From: Acidobacteriota bacterium
GTDB lineage: Bacteria; Acidobacteriota; Terriglobia; Terriglobales; Acidobacteriaceae
DNA: 9,198 nt
Direction of reading: 5' to 3'
Assembly: GCA_021811745.1 (NCBI GenBank)
Contig: JAJZNH010000978.1
Location: 1 to 9,198 of the forward strand
Shown here: positions 1 through 6,218 of the stretch, piece after piece
How the letters are laid out: each line of letters begins with the position of its first letter
Numbering within the stretch: position 1 is the stretch's first letter
Position numbers and translations under genes: made by a program
The notes under the pieces: model-generated
What the model saw: only the letters and a program-made list of their open reading frames with translations
The model's database searches: none
What the model was told of the DNA's origin: nothing

Positions 1-1462
1 CGCGCGGCCAGATGCGCGAATCGATCGTCTGCGGAATCACGTCCTCGCCCCACATGCAGGCTTCGCCACCGAGGATGAGCCTGGCCTGTTCTGGCGTCAG
101 GCCCGAGTTGGCAGGCAGCGGGTCAGCCAGAAACATATCGGCGGCAGAGTACATGTGGTCAAGATAATAGGGGTGGGACAGGATCGTTCGGTGGCCCTGC
201 TTGGCGGCGTTGATCAGGAACTCGATGCCATGCCAGTTCTGGATGACGGCCTGGCGGGGCAGGTTGGGGCTCAGAATCTCGTCCCAGCCCACCATCTGCT
301 TGTGGTGTTTGGCAAGGATCTTCTGGACCCGCTGGTTGAAGTAGGCCTGCAGCTCCTTGGTGTCCGTCATGTTGTGGGCCTTCATGAAGGCCACGATGGC
401 AGGATTGGAGCGCCATTCCTTGCCGTTGCTCTCGTCGCCGCCGATGTGGATGTACTCGTCGGGGAAGAGTTGGGCCATCTCGCCGAGGAAGCCATCGAGA
501 AAACGGTAGGTCGACTCGCGGATGGGATTCATGGCCGCATCGTGAATGCCGAAGGTTTCCGCAATCACGTAGTAGGGGCCCGGAGCGCTACCCAGTTCGG
601 GATAGCCAACCATCCATGAGGTGGAGTGGCCCGGCATATCAAACTCAGGCACGACGCGGATGCCGCGCGCGGCGGCGTAGGCGATCACGTCGCGCACCTG
701 CTGCTGCGTGTAATACTGCCCGCCGGAGCCAAGCTCCTGCAGCTTGGGATAGACGCGGCTCTCAATGCGGAAGCCCTGATCCTCGGTCAGATGCCAGTGG
801 AGAACGTTGAGCTTGACCGCGGCCATGCCGTCGAGCGTCCGATAGATGACCGGCACGGGCAGGAAGTGACGGCCGGGATCGAGCATGAGGCCTCGCCACG
901 GAAAGCGCGGCGCGTCTTCAATGTGCACGGCGGGCAAGACAAAGTGATCGCCCGATGGCTGGACGAGCTGCGACAGCGTCTGCATGCCGTGAAGCGCGCC
1001 GATCCATGTCTTCGCGCGCAGTGAGATATGCTGCGGGTCCACGTCCAGCGTGTAGCTCTCGTCGTCGCCAAGCTGCGGCACGGTTTCGTGCGTGGGGGTC
1101 AGAACGTCGATGGTGAGCGTAGCGCTTGTTCCCGCGGTCGCGGGCGTCTTCGAGATCGGGACGCCGGTACGCATCCTCAGCCGGTCGATCAGGCGGATCG
1201 CTCCCTGGCTCACAAAGGCGCCGCCGTTGGCGTTCAGTGAGTAGGTGAAGGAGTTGTTGATGGCCAGGCTGCCGGGTTTGTTCGCCAGCGTCGTGGGCAG
1301 GGGCATGAGCGTGTTTACGAAGTCGCCAGCGGAACCGGCGGAGGCTTGCCTTGCCGAGAGTGGCGCGGCAACCAGAAGCGGAAGAACCAGAGCAGCGCGC
1401 AAAGCGAGACGGGCAAAGCGCGCAACGCTTGCGCGCAAAGAGTAGTACCAGCGATCGATCAT
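1..1462 (-). CDS. Secreted beta-N-acetylhexosaminidase, GH20 family (C-terminus off left edge)
   Basis: Removes terminal beta-linked GlcNAc or GalNAc from glycans by the GH20 substrate-assisted mechanism. Reading the minus strand from ATG at 1462 gives 487 uninterrupted residues with no stop before the left edge. Residues 1-40 look like a signal peptide: a basic start, a hydrophobic run around 19-35 (ALRAALVLPLLVAAPLSA), and likely cleavage after the SA of LSA or a few residues later. Residues about 50-180 fit the GH20 N-terminal domain. The catalytic barrel starts near FPWRGLMLD (187-195). Diagnostic motifs are LHWHLTEDQGFRIE (221-234), PEFDMPGHS (272-280), HIGGDE (339-344, with the catalytic Asp343-Glu344 pair), QNWHG (408-412) and GGEACMWGE (465-473). 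GGAG lies 6 bases before the ATG. It sits 25 bases downstream of the amidohydrolase gene, so co-transcription is likely. The family assignment is firm. The choice between GlcNAc and GalNAc, and the missing C-terminal part, cannot be judged. Confidence 0.95.
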   Translation of the reverse strand, partial: MIDRWYYSLRASVARFARLALRAALVLPLLVAAPLSARQASAGSAGDFVNTLMPLPTTLANKPGSLAINNSFTYSLNANGGAFVSQGAIRLIDRLRMRTGVPISKTPATAGTSATLTIDVLTPTHETVPQLGDDESYTLDVDPQHISLRAKTWIGALHGMQTLSQLVQPSGDHFVLPAVHIEDAPRFPWRGLMLDPGRHFLPVPVIYRTLDGMAAVKLNVLHWHLTEDQGFRIESRVYPKLQELGSGGQYYTQQQVRDVIAYAAARGIRVVPEFDMPGHSTSWMVGYPELGSAPGPYYVIAETFGIHDAAMNPIRESTYRFLDGFLGEMAQLFPDEYIHIGGDESNGKEWRSNPAIVAFMKAHNMTDTKELQAYFNQRVQKILAKHHKQMVGWDEILSPNLPRQAVIQNWHGIEFLINAAKQGHRTILSHPYYLDHMYSAADMFLADPLPANSGLTPEQARLILGGEACMWGEDVIPQTIDSRIWPR

Positions 1463-1468
1463 TCAGTG

Positions 1469-1472
1469 CTCC
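1469..1472 (-). promoter_or_regulatory. Ribosome binding site of the GH20 gene
   Basis: GGAG on the minus strand, 6 bases before ATG 1462. It supports this start and falls inside the 25-base gap after the amidohydrolase stop codon (1488-1490). Confidence 0.75.
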
Positions 1473-1487
1473 AATCCGATTTTGGAC

Positions 1488-2564
1488 TCAGCGTGCGCCA
1501 GGATTCAGCAGCTTTACCGCATTTTCACGGTAAATCTTGCGCAGCGTGTCGTCGGGCAGAAAGATTCCGTAGATGTTCCAGCGGCCCTGCCGAGACGCAT
1601 GGGAAGGATACTCGAAATACTCGTCGGCTGTCTCAAGGAAGCGGAAGTAAAGCCGGTACATCTCGACACTGGGCAGCAGATCGGCTCCGAAGAGAATGCG
1701 ATCCGCGTATTTGAGAACGAACCCCCGCGCCGTGTAGGGCTGGCGGCCAAGTTCGGAGATGCGCGCGCTGATGTCCACGAAGAGATTGGGATTGCGGTCG
1801 AGCAGCGAGGCAACATAGCTCAGATTTTCGCTGCCTTCCGCAAGGTGCGCGCAGACAAATGTAGTCTTCGGGTGCCTGGCGATGACCCGGTCACGCTGCT
1901 GGAGCAGCGATGCCTTGGAAACAGGCGAACCGGAAAAGCTCCAATCGGGGTGTGCGGCCAGCTCTTCGTAGCGCTCGTTAAAACGGTCTATAGGCGCGAA
2001 AAAGGCGTCGGGATCGGCGGTGTGGAACATGACCGGGATATGCAGTTCGGCGGCCTTGTCAAAAATCGGCGCCAGACGCTCGTCGTCGATGCGAAGCAGA
2101 GCGCCGCTCGAATCGCGAATGGTGAGGCCAAGATCCTTCCACAGTTTCAGGCCACAGGCTCCGTGTTCCACCATGCGCTCCAGACGATCAAGACTGATCT
2201 GGATGAAATCCTTGCGCTCGACGCCCGCCCAGTCCATCCACGCGATGGAGTGAAAACGACTGGGCGCGGTGCGATGAAAGCGGTCAAAAACTTCCAGGGC
2301 CTCCTGGCCCGTCTTCATGGTGATGTTCACGACCTTTTCGATGCCGCACGAATCCATGACGCAGAGAACATCGTTGGGATCACAGGAATCGAGATGATTG
2401 TGGTAATCAATGACCGGGAAGCGCGCCTTCTCGATGGAGTGCGCGGGAACCTTCAATTCCGATCGTGGCGCGTAGTCGCTGAGGGGAAGACCAACCTCGG
2501 CTTTGGCGCGTACCATGGCGACAAACTTGTCATCCTGGCGTGCATCCGGCGTGGACATGCTCAT
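1488..2564 (-). CDS. Amidohydrolase family (PF04909-type) TIM-barrel metal-dependent hydrolase
   Basis: A 358-residue cytoplasmic protein with no signal peptide. It has the expected metal-site series of the amidohydrolase superfamily, PF04909 branch: the HxH pair in DYHNHL (His55, His57), a Lys in GLKLWKDLG (Lys140, possibly Lys143), His181 in VMFHTADPD, His240 in VCAHLAEGS and Asp295 in LFGADLLP. That family includes lactonases, decarboxylases and other C-C or C-O hydrolases, so the substrate cannot be named. It is not a NagA/AgaA-type HexNAc-6-phosphate deacetylase by motif. The ATG at 2564 is preferred, with GGAA 6 bases upstream. An in-frame GTG at 2576 and an ATG at 2558 are alternatives, and none has a strong ribosome site. 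It heads a probable operon with the secreted GH20 gene, which suggests a link to sugar use. A sugar lactonase is one possibility, but that is inference only. Confidence 0.88.
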   Translation of the reverse strand: MSMSTPDARQDDKFVAMVRAKAEVGLPLSDYAPRSELKVPAHSIEKARFPVIDYHNHLDSCDPNDVLCVMDSCGIEKVVNITMKTGQEALEVFDRFHRTAPSRFHSIAWMDWAGVERKDFIQISLDRLERMVEHGACGLKLWKDLGLTIRDSSGALLRIDDERLAPIFDKAAELHIPVMFHTADPDAFFAPIDRFNERYEELAAHPDWSFSGSPVSKASLLQQRDRVIARHPKTTFVCAHLAEGSENLSYVASLLDRNPNLFVDISARISELGRQPYTARGFVLKYADRILFGADLLPSVEMYRLYFRFLETADEYFEYPSHASRQGRWNIYGIFLPDDTLRKIYRENAVKLLNPGAR

Positions 2565-2605
2565 TCCATTTTCCACTGTTCGTGAGAATTAACCTAGCCG
2601 AGGCG

Positions 2606-2634
2606 AGTGTATCTCAGCAGAATTGCTAATTCAA
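2606..2634 (-). promoter_or_regulatory. Putative sigma70-like promoter for the amidohydrolase-GH20 operon
   Basis: Read on the minus strand: TTGAAT (2634-2629) as -35, a 17-base spacer, and TACACT (2611-2606) as -10. Each box matches the consensus at 4 of 6 positions. Transcription would begin near 2599, giving a leader of roughly 35 bases before ATG 2564. Found by eye; two partial matches with ideal spacing are suggestive, not proof. Confidence 0.4.
2620..2632. repeat. Short inverted repeat GAATT-gct-AATTC
   Basis: Perfect 5-base arms around a 3-base centre. It overlaps the -35 box (2629-2634) and part of the spacer of the minus-strand promoter candidate, the right place for an operator. 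It is short enough to arise by chance in AT-rich DNA. Confidence 0.35.
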
Positions 2635-2639
2635 CCGTT

Positions 2640-2668
2640 TTGTTATCTTTATTATCTTTTGGTATACA
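2640..2668 (+). promoter_or_regulatory. Putative sigma70-like promoter for the melibiase-like gene
   Basis: TTGTTA (2640-2645) as -35, a 17-base spacer, and TATACA (2663-2668) as -10. Each box matches at 4 of 6 positions. Transcription would begin near 2675 and leave a leader of about 170 bases before ATG 2848. It lies back to back with the minus-strand promoter, so one regulator bound between them could control both directions. Confidence 0.35.
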
Positions 2669-2690
2669 CTTGGCCCATCGGAGTATCTTT
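2643..2690 (+). repeat. Three direct copies of TATCTTT
   Basis: TTATCTTT occurs at 2643-2650 and again at 2652-2659, 9 bases apart. The 7-base core TATCTTT recurs at 2684-2690. The first two copies sit between the -35 and -10 boxes of the plus-strand promoter candidate. They could be regulator half-sites or simple low-complexity sequence. Confidence 0.4.
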
Positions 2691-2838
2691 CTTGCATGCC
2701 TTGAATGGCTGAAGAGGGGATGGGTTTGTCCGGAGCGCGGGTGTTGCCGGCTGAAGCAGCGTGTGTGTCCGGCGGAGAGGTATTACCTTCTTGATTGGCC
2801 CGATGTATTTCCGGCAATTTCTTCCGGGTGAGTGGAAA

Positions 2839-2843
2839 AGGAG
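2839..2843 (+). promoter_or_regulatory. Ribosome binding site of the melibiase-like gene
   Basis: AGGAG lies 4 bases before ATG 2848 and 7 bases before the adjacent ATG 2851. It rules out the in-frame GTG at 2761, which would add 29 residues in front of the signal peptide. ATG 2851 has the better spacing. Confidence 0.8.
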
Positions 2844-2847
2844 TCTG

Positions 2848-4848
2848 ATGATGGTGCAAGGACCGGTGACGTTGCGATCGACAGCGAAGGCGCTGACCTT
2901 CCTATTTCTTTTTTGTGCGATTTGTGGAGGCCGGGCGAATGCCGCCGGGTCGAAGAAAAGCTATAAACTGCGTGACGCACGGATCGCGGCGCGCTTCAAG
3001 GTGCTGAATGGCGGTCTGAGGGTGACTGAAGTCGAGGATCTGCAGAACCATGCCAAACTGCAACCGGAAGAGGCCTTCTCGCTGGAGTTCCGCGACGGAA
3101 CTATTGTTGAGGCATCGCAGATGAGGATCAATTCAGGTCTGGTCGAAAAGCAGATTGTGCCCGTCCCCAATGCCTCGCGCGCAGCTGAGCGTCTGGCGGG
3201 ACGGGAGCTTTGCGCGGACCTGAGCATGCCGAACAATTCGCTGACGGCGCACTGGTGCGCGATTCTGCGCAACGGCACGAACTATCTGCGCCAGAAGGTG
3301 ACGCTGAAGGCAGGACCGATGCCGGTGAATATTTCCCAGGTGCGCATGCTTGACTTCAACGCTCCCGGAGCGCAGGTGGTGGGCAAGGTTCCGGGCTCGC
3401 CGATTGTGGCCGGCAACTTTTTTATGGGCTTCGAATTTCCGCTTTCGATGAGCGAGGTTAAGGACGGGCGGGCAACGTCGATTCTTACGCGCATTCTGCC
3501 GCTTGAGCCGGGCAACTCGATCACTTATTCGTCCGTCATTGGCGTGACGGCTCCGGGGCAGATGCGCCGTGATTTTCTCGCTTACGTCGAAGAGGAGCGC
3601 GCGCATCCGTATCGCACTTTCCTGCACTACAACAGCTGGTACGACCTGGGCGAGGGCGAGCGTTACACAGAGGCGCAGGCGCTGGACCGTGTGCACGCCT
3701 TTGGAGAAGAACTGGTGCGCAAACGCGGCGTGACGATGGACTCGTTTCTCTTCGACGATGGCTGGGACAACACGCAATCACTGTGGGGCTTTGACTCGGG
3801 GCTGCCGAACGGCTTCACCAAGATTCATGAGGCCGCGAAGCAATACGGATTCGGCATTGGCGTGTGGATGTCGCCCTGGGGCGGATATGCCGAGGCCAAG
3901 AAGGAGCGCATCGCCGCCGGTGAGAAGGCGGGCTATGAAACGGTGAAAGGCGGCTTCGCGCTTTCGGCGCCCAAATACTATCACCTTTTCGAATCCACCT
4001 GTCTTCAGATGATCACGAAGTACGGCGTGAACCAGTTCAAATTCGACGGTACCGGCAACGCCAGCACGGTATTTCCCGGCAGCATCTTTGACAGCGATTT
4101 TTCGGCGATGATTCACCTGATCGGGCGGCTGCGTCAGCAGGAGCCGAACATCTTCATCAACCTGACCACCGGCACGCGGCCTTCGCCGTTCTGGCTGCGC
4201 TATGCGGACTCGATCTGGCGCGGCGGTTACGATCACAACTTTGACGGCGTCGGAACCTGGCGGCAAAAGTGGATTACCTATCGCGACGAGGCGACCTATC
4301 GCGATATCGTGGTGGGCGGGCCGCTGTATCCGCTCAATTCGCTCATGCTGCACGGGCTCATCTATGCACAGGAGGCGAAGAATCTGAGCACCGATCCGGG
4401 GAACGACTTTCCGGATGAGGTGCATGACTACTTTGGCACCGGTACGCAATTGCAGGAGATGTACATCACGCCGTCCCTCCTTTCAAAGAATGATTGGGAC
4501 GTGCTGGCGGAGTCGGCGCGCTGGTCGCGGGCGAATGCGGCGGTTCTGAAAGACACCCACTGGATCGGTGGCGATCCCGGCAAGCTGGAGGTCTATGGAT
4601 GGGCGGCGTGGACTCAGTCGAAGGGGATCGTGACGTTGCGCAATCCCTCGGATCACGCGCAGGACTTCACGCTGGACGTGGGCAAGGCCTTTGAGCTGCC
4701 GGCTCATGCGGCGCGTGTCTACCGGGCGCACAGCCCCTGGGTAGCGGATGAGGCGCAGGCCGCGCTCACGCTGCGCGCGGGGCAGGCAGAGACGATTCAT
4801 CTGGCGCCATTCCAGGTATTGACGCTGGATGCCGTGCCGGTGAAGTAA
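2848..4848 (+). CDS. Secreted melibiase-like glycoside hydrolase (GH36/GH27 clan; putative alpha-galactosidase or alpha-N-acetylgalactosaminidase)
   Basis: A 666-residue exported protein. The signal peptide runs from residue 1 to about 32, with hydrophobic core ALTFLFLFCAICG and a probable cut after ANA. Residues about 40-245 look like an N-terminal beta-rich domain, about 255-540 a TIM barrel, and about 550-666 a C-terminal beta domain. Barrel motifs are HYNSWYDLG (260-268), FLFDDGWD (300-307), GFGIGVWMSPWGGY (334-347) and QFKFDGTGN (396-404). Asp400 in FKFD is in the position of the GH36/GH27 nucleophile. Asp454 in RYADSIWRGG is a candidate acid/base. These motifs support retaining alpha-galactosidase-type chemistry, but the signature is divergent. 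The true substrate could be alpha-galactoside, alpha-GalNAc or another alpha-linked sugar. ATG 2851 may be the real start; see the ribosome site entry. The gene diverges from the GH20 operon and precedes an agaZ-like gene on the same strand, which fits galactose or galactosamine release. Confidence 0.8.
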   Translation: MMVQGPVTLRSTAKALTFLFLFCAICGGRANAAGSKKSYKLRDARIAARFKVLNGGLRVTEVEDLQNHAKLQPEEAFSLEFRDGTIVEASQMRINSGLVEKQIVPVPNASRAAERLAGRELCADLSMPNNSLTAHWCAILRNGTNYLRQKVTLKAGPMPVNISQVRMLDFNAPGAQVVGKVPGSPIVAGNFFMGFEFPLSMSEVKDGRATSILTRILPLEPGNSITYSSVIGVTAPGQMRRDFLAYVEEERAHPYRTFLHYNSWYDLGEGERYTEAQALDRVHAFGEELVRKRGVTMDSFLFDDGWDNTQSLWGFDSGLPNGFTKIHEAAKQYGFGIGVWMSPWGGYAEAKKERIAAGEKAGYETVKGGFALSAPKYYHLFESTCLQMITKYGVNQFKFDGTGNASTVFPGSIFDSDFSAMIHLIGRLRQQEPNIFINLTTGTRPSPFWLRYADSIWRGGYDHNFDGVGTWRQKWITYRDEATYRDIVVGGPLYPLNSLMLHGLIYAQEAKNLSTDPGNDFPDEVHDYFGTGTQLQEMYITPSLLSKNDWDVLAESARWSRANAAVLKDTHWIGGDPGKLEVYGWAAWTQSKGIVTLRNPSDHAQDFTLDVGKAFELPAHAARVYRAHSPWVADEAQAALTLRAGQAETIHLAPFQVLTLDAVPVK

Positions 4849-4858
4849 ACCTGCTTTC

Positions 4859-4891
4859 CCATGCTTGCCGCAAAGGGCGCGGCAAGCATGG
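4859..4891 (+). terminator. Perfect 13-bp intercistronic hairpin (terminator-like, no U-tract)
   Basis: CCATGCTTGCCGC (4859-4871), loop AAAGGGC (4872-4878), then GCGGCAAGCATGG (4879-4891). The arms pair perfectly and are GC-rich. The hairpin starts 10 bases after the melibiase-like stop codon and ends 35 bases before the GTG start of the agaZ-like gene. Neither strand has a T-run after the stem, so it is not a textbook intrinsic terminator. It may act as an mRNA 3'-end stabiliser, a partial terminator that lowers downstream expression, or a processing site. The hairpin itself is certain; its role is not. Confidence 0.7.
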
Positions 4892-4915
4892 AGCACCTTC
4901 GTTGCAATTGGAACT

Positions 4916-4919
4916 GGAG
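4916..4919 (+). promoter_or_regulatory. Ribosome binding site that decides the GTG start of the agaZ-like gene
   Basis: GGAG lies 7 bases before GTG 4927. Upstream in-frame ATG codons at 4861 and 4888 both fall inside the hairpin arms, and neither has as good a site. Confidence 0.7.
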
Positions 4920-4926
4920 TGAGATT

Positions 4927-6195
4927 GTGTCGAGTGTACTTGAGCAATTGGCTGCCTCATGGCATCAGGGGAAACCTCGGGGCATCTGCTCGATCTGCTC
5001 CGCGCACCCATGGGTGCTGGAGGCGGCGATCGAGCAGGCGCTGGAAGACGGATCACATCTGCTGGTCGAGGCGACTTCAAATCAGGTCAATCATCAGGGC
5101 GGCTATACCGGGATGCAGCCTGAGGATTTTCGCGGATTGGTGACCGGAATCGCGGAGGCGAAGGGATTCGATGCATCGCGGCTGATTCTTGGCGGCGATC
5201 ACCTGGGGCCGAATCCGTGGCAGAAACAGCCGGCGGCAGAGGCGATGCGCGAAGCTGTGCGCATGGTGGAGAGCTATGCTCGTGCGGGCTTCAGGAAGAT
5301 TCACCTGGATGCGAGCATGGCTTGCGGAGATGAGCGTGGACCGCTCAGCGATGAAGTGATTGCCGCGCGCGCCGCGGAGTTGTGCGCGGCGGCAGAGGAG
5401 GCGAGCGGAAGCGAGAAGCCGGTTTACGTCATCGGCACCGAGGTTCCGGTTCCCGGCGGCGCAACGGAAGCTCTCGCGCATCTGCAGCCGACAAGCCGCG
5501 CAGCGGCGGCCATGACTCTCGACATTCATCGGAAGGTCTTCGCCGAGAAAGGGCTTGGCAATGCATGGCGGCGCGTGATTGCGCTGGTGGTGCAGCCCGG
5601 CGTGGAGTTCAATCACGACAGCGTGATCGACTACGACGCTGCGGGAGCCGCGCCTCTGGTTGAATTTCTGAAGGAAGAAAAAGACCTGGTGTATGAGGCG
5701 CACTCGACGGACTATCAGCGGCCGGAGTCGTATCGGCATCTGGTGCGCGACGGCTTTGCCATTTTGAAGGTTGGACCGGCGCTTACCTTTGCCATGCGCG
5801 AGGCGCTTCAGGCGCTGGCGTTCATCGAGGTGGAGCTTGTTGAGCCGGCAAGAAGTTCGCGGCTGATGAAGGTGCTGGAGAGCGTGATGCTCGCAGAACC
5901 GCGCCACTGGGAGCATCATTACACGGGTGATGAGCAGGCCAAGCGCTTGCAGCGGCGCTACAGCTACAGCGACCGCGTGCGTTATTACTGGACCAATCCG
6001 CAGGTAAAGGCGGCCGTTGACCGGCTTATCGAGAATCTGCGCGAGCAAGCCATTCCCGAGACGTTGCTGAGCGCATTTCTGCCGGAGCAGTACTCCGCGG
6101 TTCGTGCGGGCGCGCTGCGCGCCGATGCGCACGCGATCATCCTTCATCGCATCCGGGCGGTGCTGCGGATCTACGCGCAAGCCTGCAACGCATAG
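4927..6195 (+). CDS. D-tagatose-1,6-bisphosphate aldolase non-catalytic subunit family (AgaZ/GatZ/KbaZ-like)
   Basis: A 422-residue cytoplasmic protein, about the full length usual for the family. In enterobacteria AgaZ/KbaZ and GatZ are needed for full activity and stability of the class II tagatose-1,6-bisphosphate aldolase (AgaY/KbaY, GatY) in GalNAc and galactitol breakdown. Recognised motifs: CSAHPWVLEAAI (24-35), VEATSNQVNHQGGYTGM (47-63), ILGGDHLGPNPW (87-98), KIHLDASMAC (124-133), GTEVPVPGG (170-178), EAHSTDYQ (257-264) and LKVGPALTFAMREAL (280-294). The GTG start is chosen because GGAG precedes it by 7 bases and because family members begin about 23 residues before the CSAHP motif, as here. 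ATG 4888 would add 13 residues. No catalytic partner gene is in the window. Relatives have been given other activities, such as tagaturonate epimerase, so the exact step is uncertain. Confidence 0.88.
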   Translation: MSSVLEQLAASWHQGKPRGICSICSAHPWVLEAAIEQALEDGSHLLVEATSNQVNHQGGYTGMQPEDFRGLVTGIAEAKGFDASRLILGGDHLGPNPWQKQPAAEAMREAVRMVESYARAGFRKIHLDASMACGDERGPLSDEVIAARAAELCAAAEEASGSEKPVYVIGTEVPVPGGATEALAHLQPTSRAAAAMTLDIHRKVFAEKGLGNAWRRVIALVVQPGVEFNHDSVIDYDAAGAAPLVEFLKEEKDLVYEAHSTDYQRPESYRHLVRDGFAILKVGPALTFAMREALQALAFIEVELVEPARSSRLMKVLESVMLAEPRHWEHHYTGDEQAKRLQRRYSYSDRVRYYWTNPQVKAAVDRLIENLREQAIPETLLSAFLPEQYSAVRAGALRADAHAIILHRIRAVLRIYAQACNA

Positions 6196-6218
6196 AGCGC
6201 GGATGGTGGCGCCAGAAG

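Larger units (their letters stand above)
2565..2847. other. Divergent intergenic region, AT-rich in its left half
   Basis: About 280 bases separate the two divergent transcription units. The part around 2580-2690 is clearly richer in A and T than the flanking genes. It holds the two promoter candidates, a GAATT-gct-AATTC inverted repeat (2620-2632), three copies of TATCTTT (2644, 2653, 2684) and a GGTATAC element (2661-2667). The stretch from about 2690 to 2830 is GC-rich, with no convincing gene. Short open frames crossing it lack good ribosome sites. I saw no riboswitch or terminator here. Confidence 0.6.

Noticed and set aside
155..619. A 154-residue plus-strand open frame near the left edge
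   Set aside because: It is antisense to the GH20 catalytic barrel, including the HIGGDE codons, and no independent evidence supports it.
1482..2585. A 367-residue plus-strand open frame opposite the amidohydrolase gene
   Set aside because: It is the antisense shadow of a gene with clear superfamily motifs. Its own translation shows no family motif, and it has no convincing ribosome site.
2761..2847. N-terminal extension of the melibiase-like protein from GTG 2761
   Set aside because: It would put 29 residues before a normal signal peptide and lacks a ribosome site, whereas AGGAG stands directly before ATG 2848/2851.
2607..2859. Small open frames on both strands in the divergent intergenic region
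   Set aside because: They have no good ribosome sites or recognisable protein features, and they overlap the promoter candidates.
5077..6180. A 367-residue minus-strand open frame opposite the agaZ-like gene
   Set aside because: The plus-strand protein matches the AgaZ/GatZ family along its whole length. The reverse frame has an Arg/His/Leu-rich composition typical of GC-rich antisense frames.
6196..6218. Possible bidirectional terminator between the convergent stop codons
   Set aside because: The 23 bases contain only a trivial GGCGCC palindrome, with no stem of useful length and no T-run.
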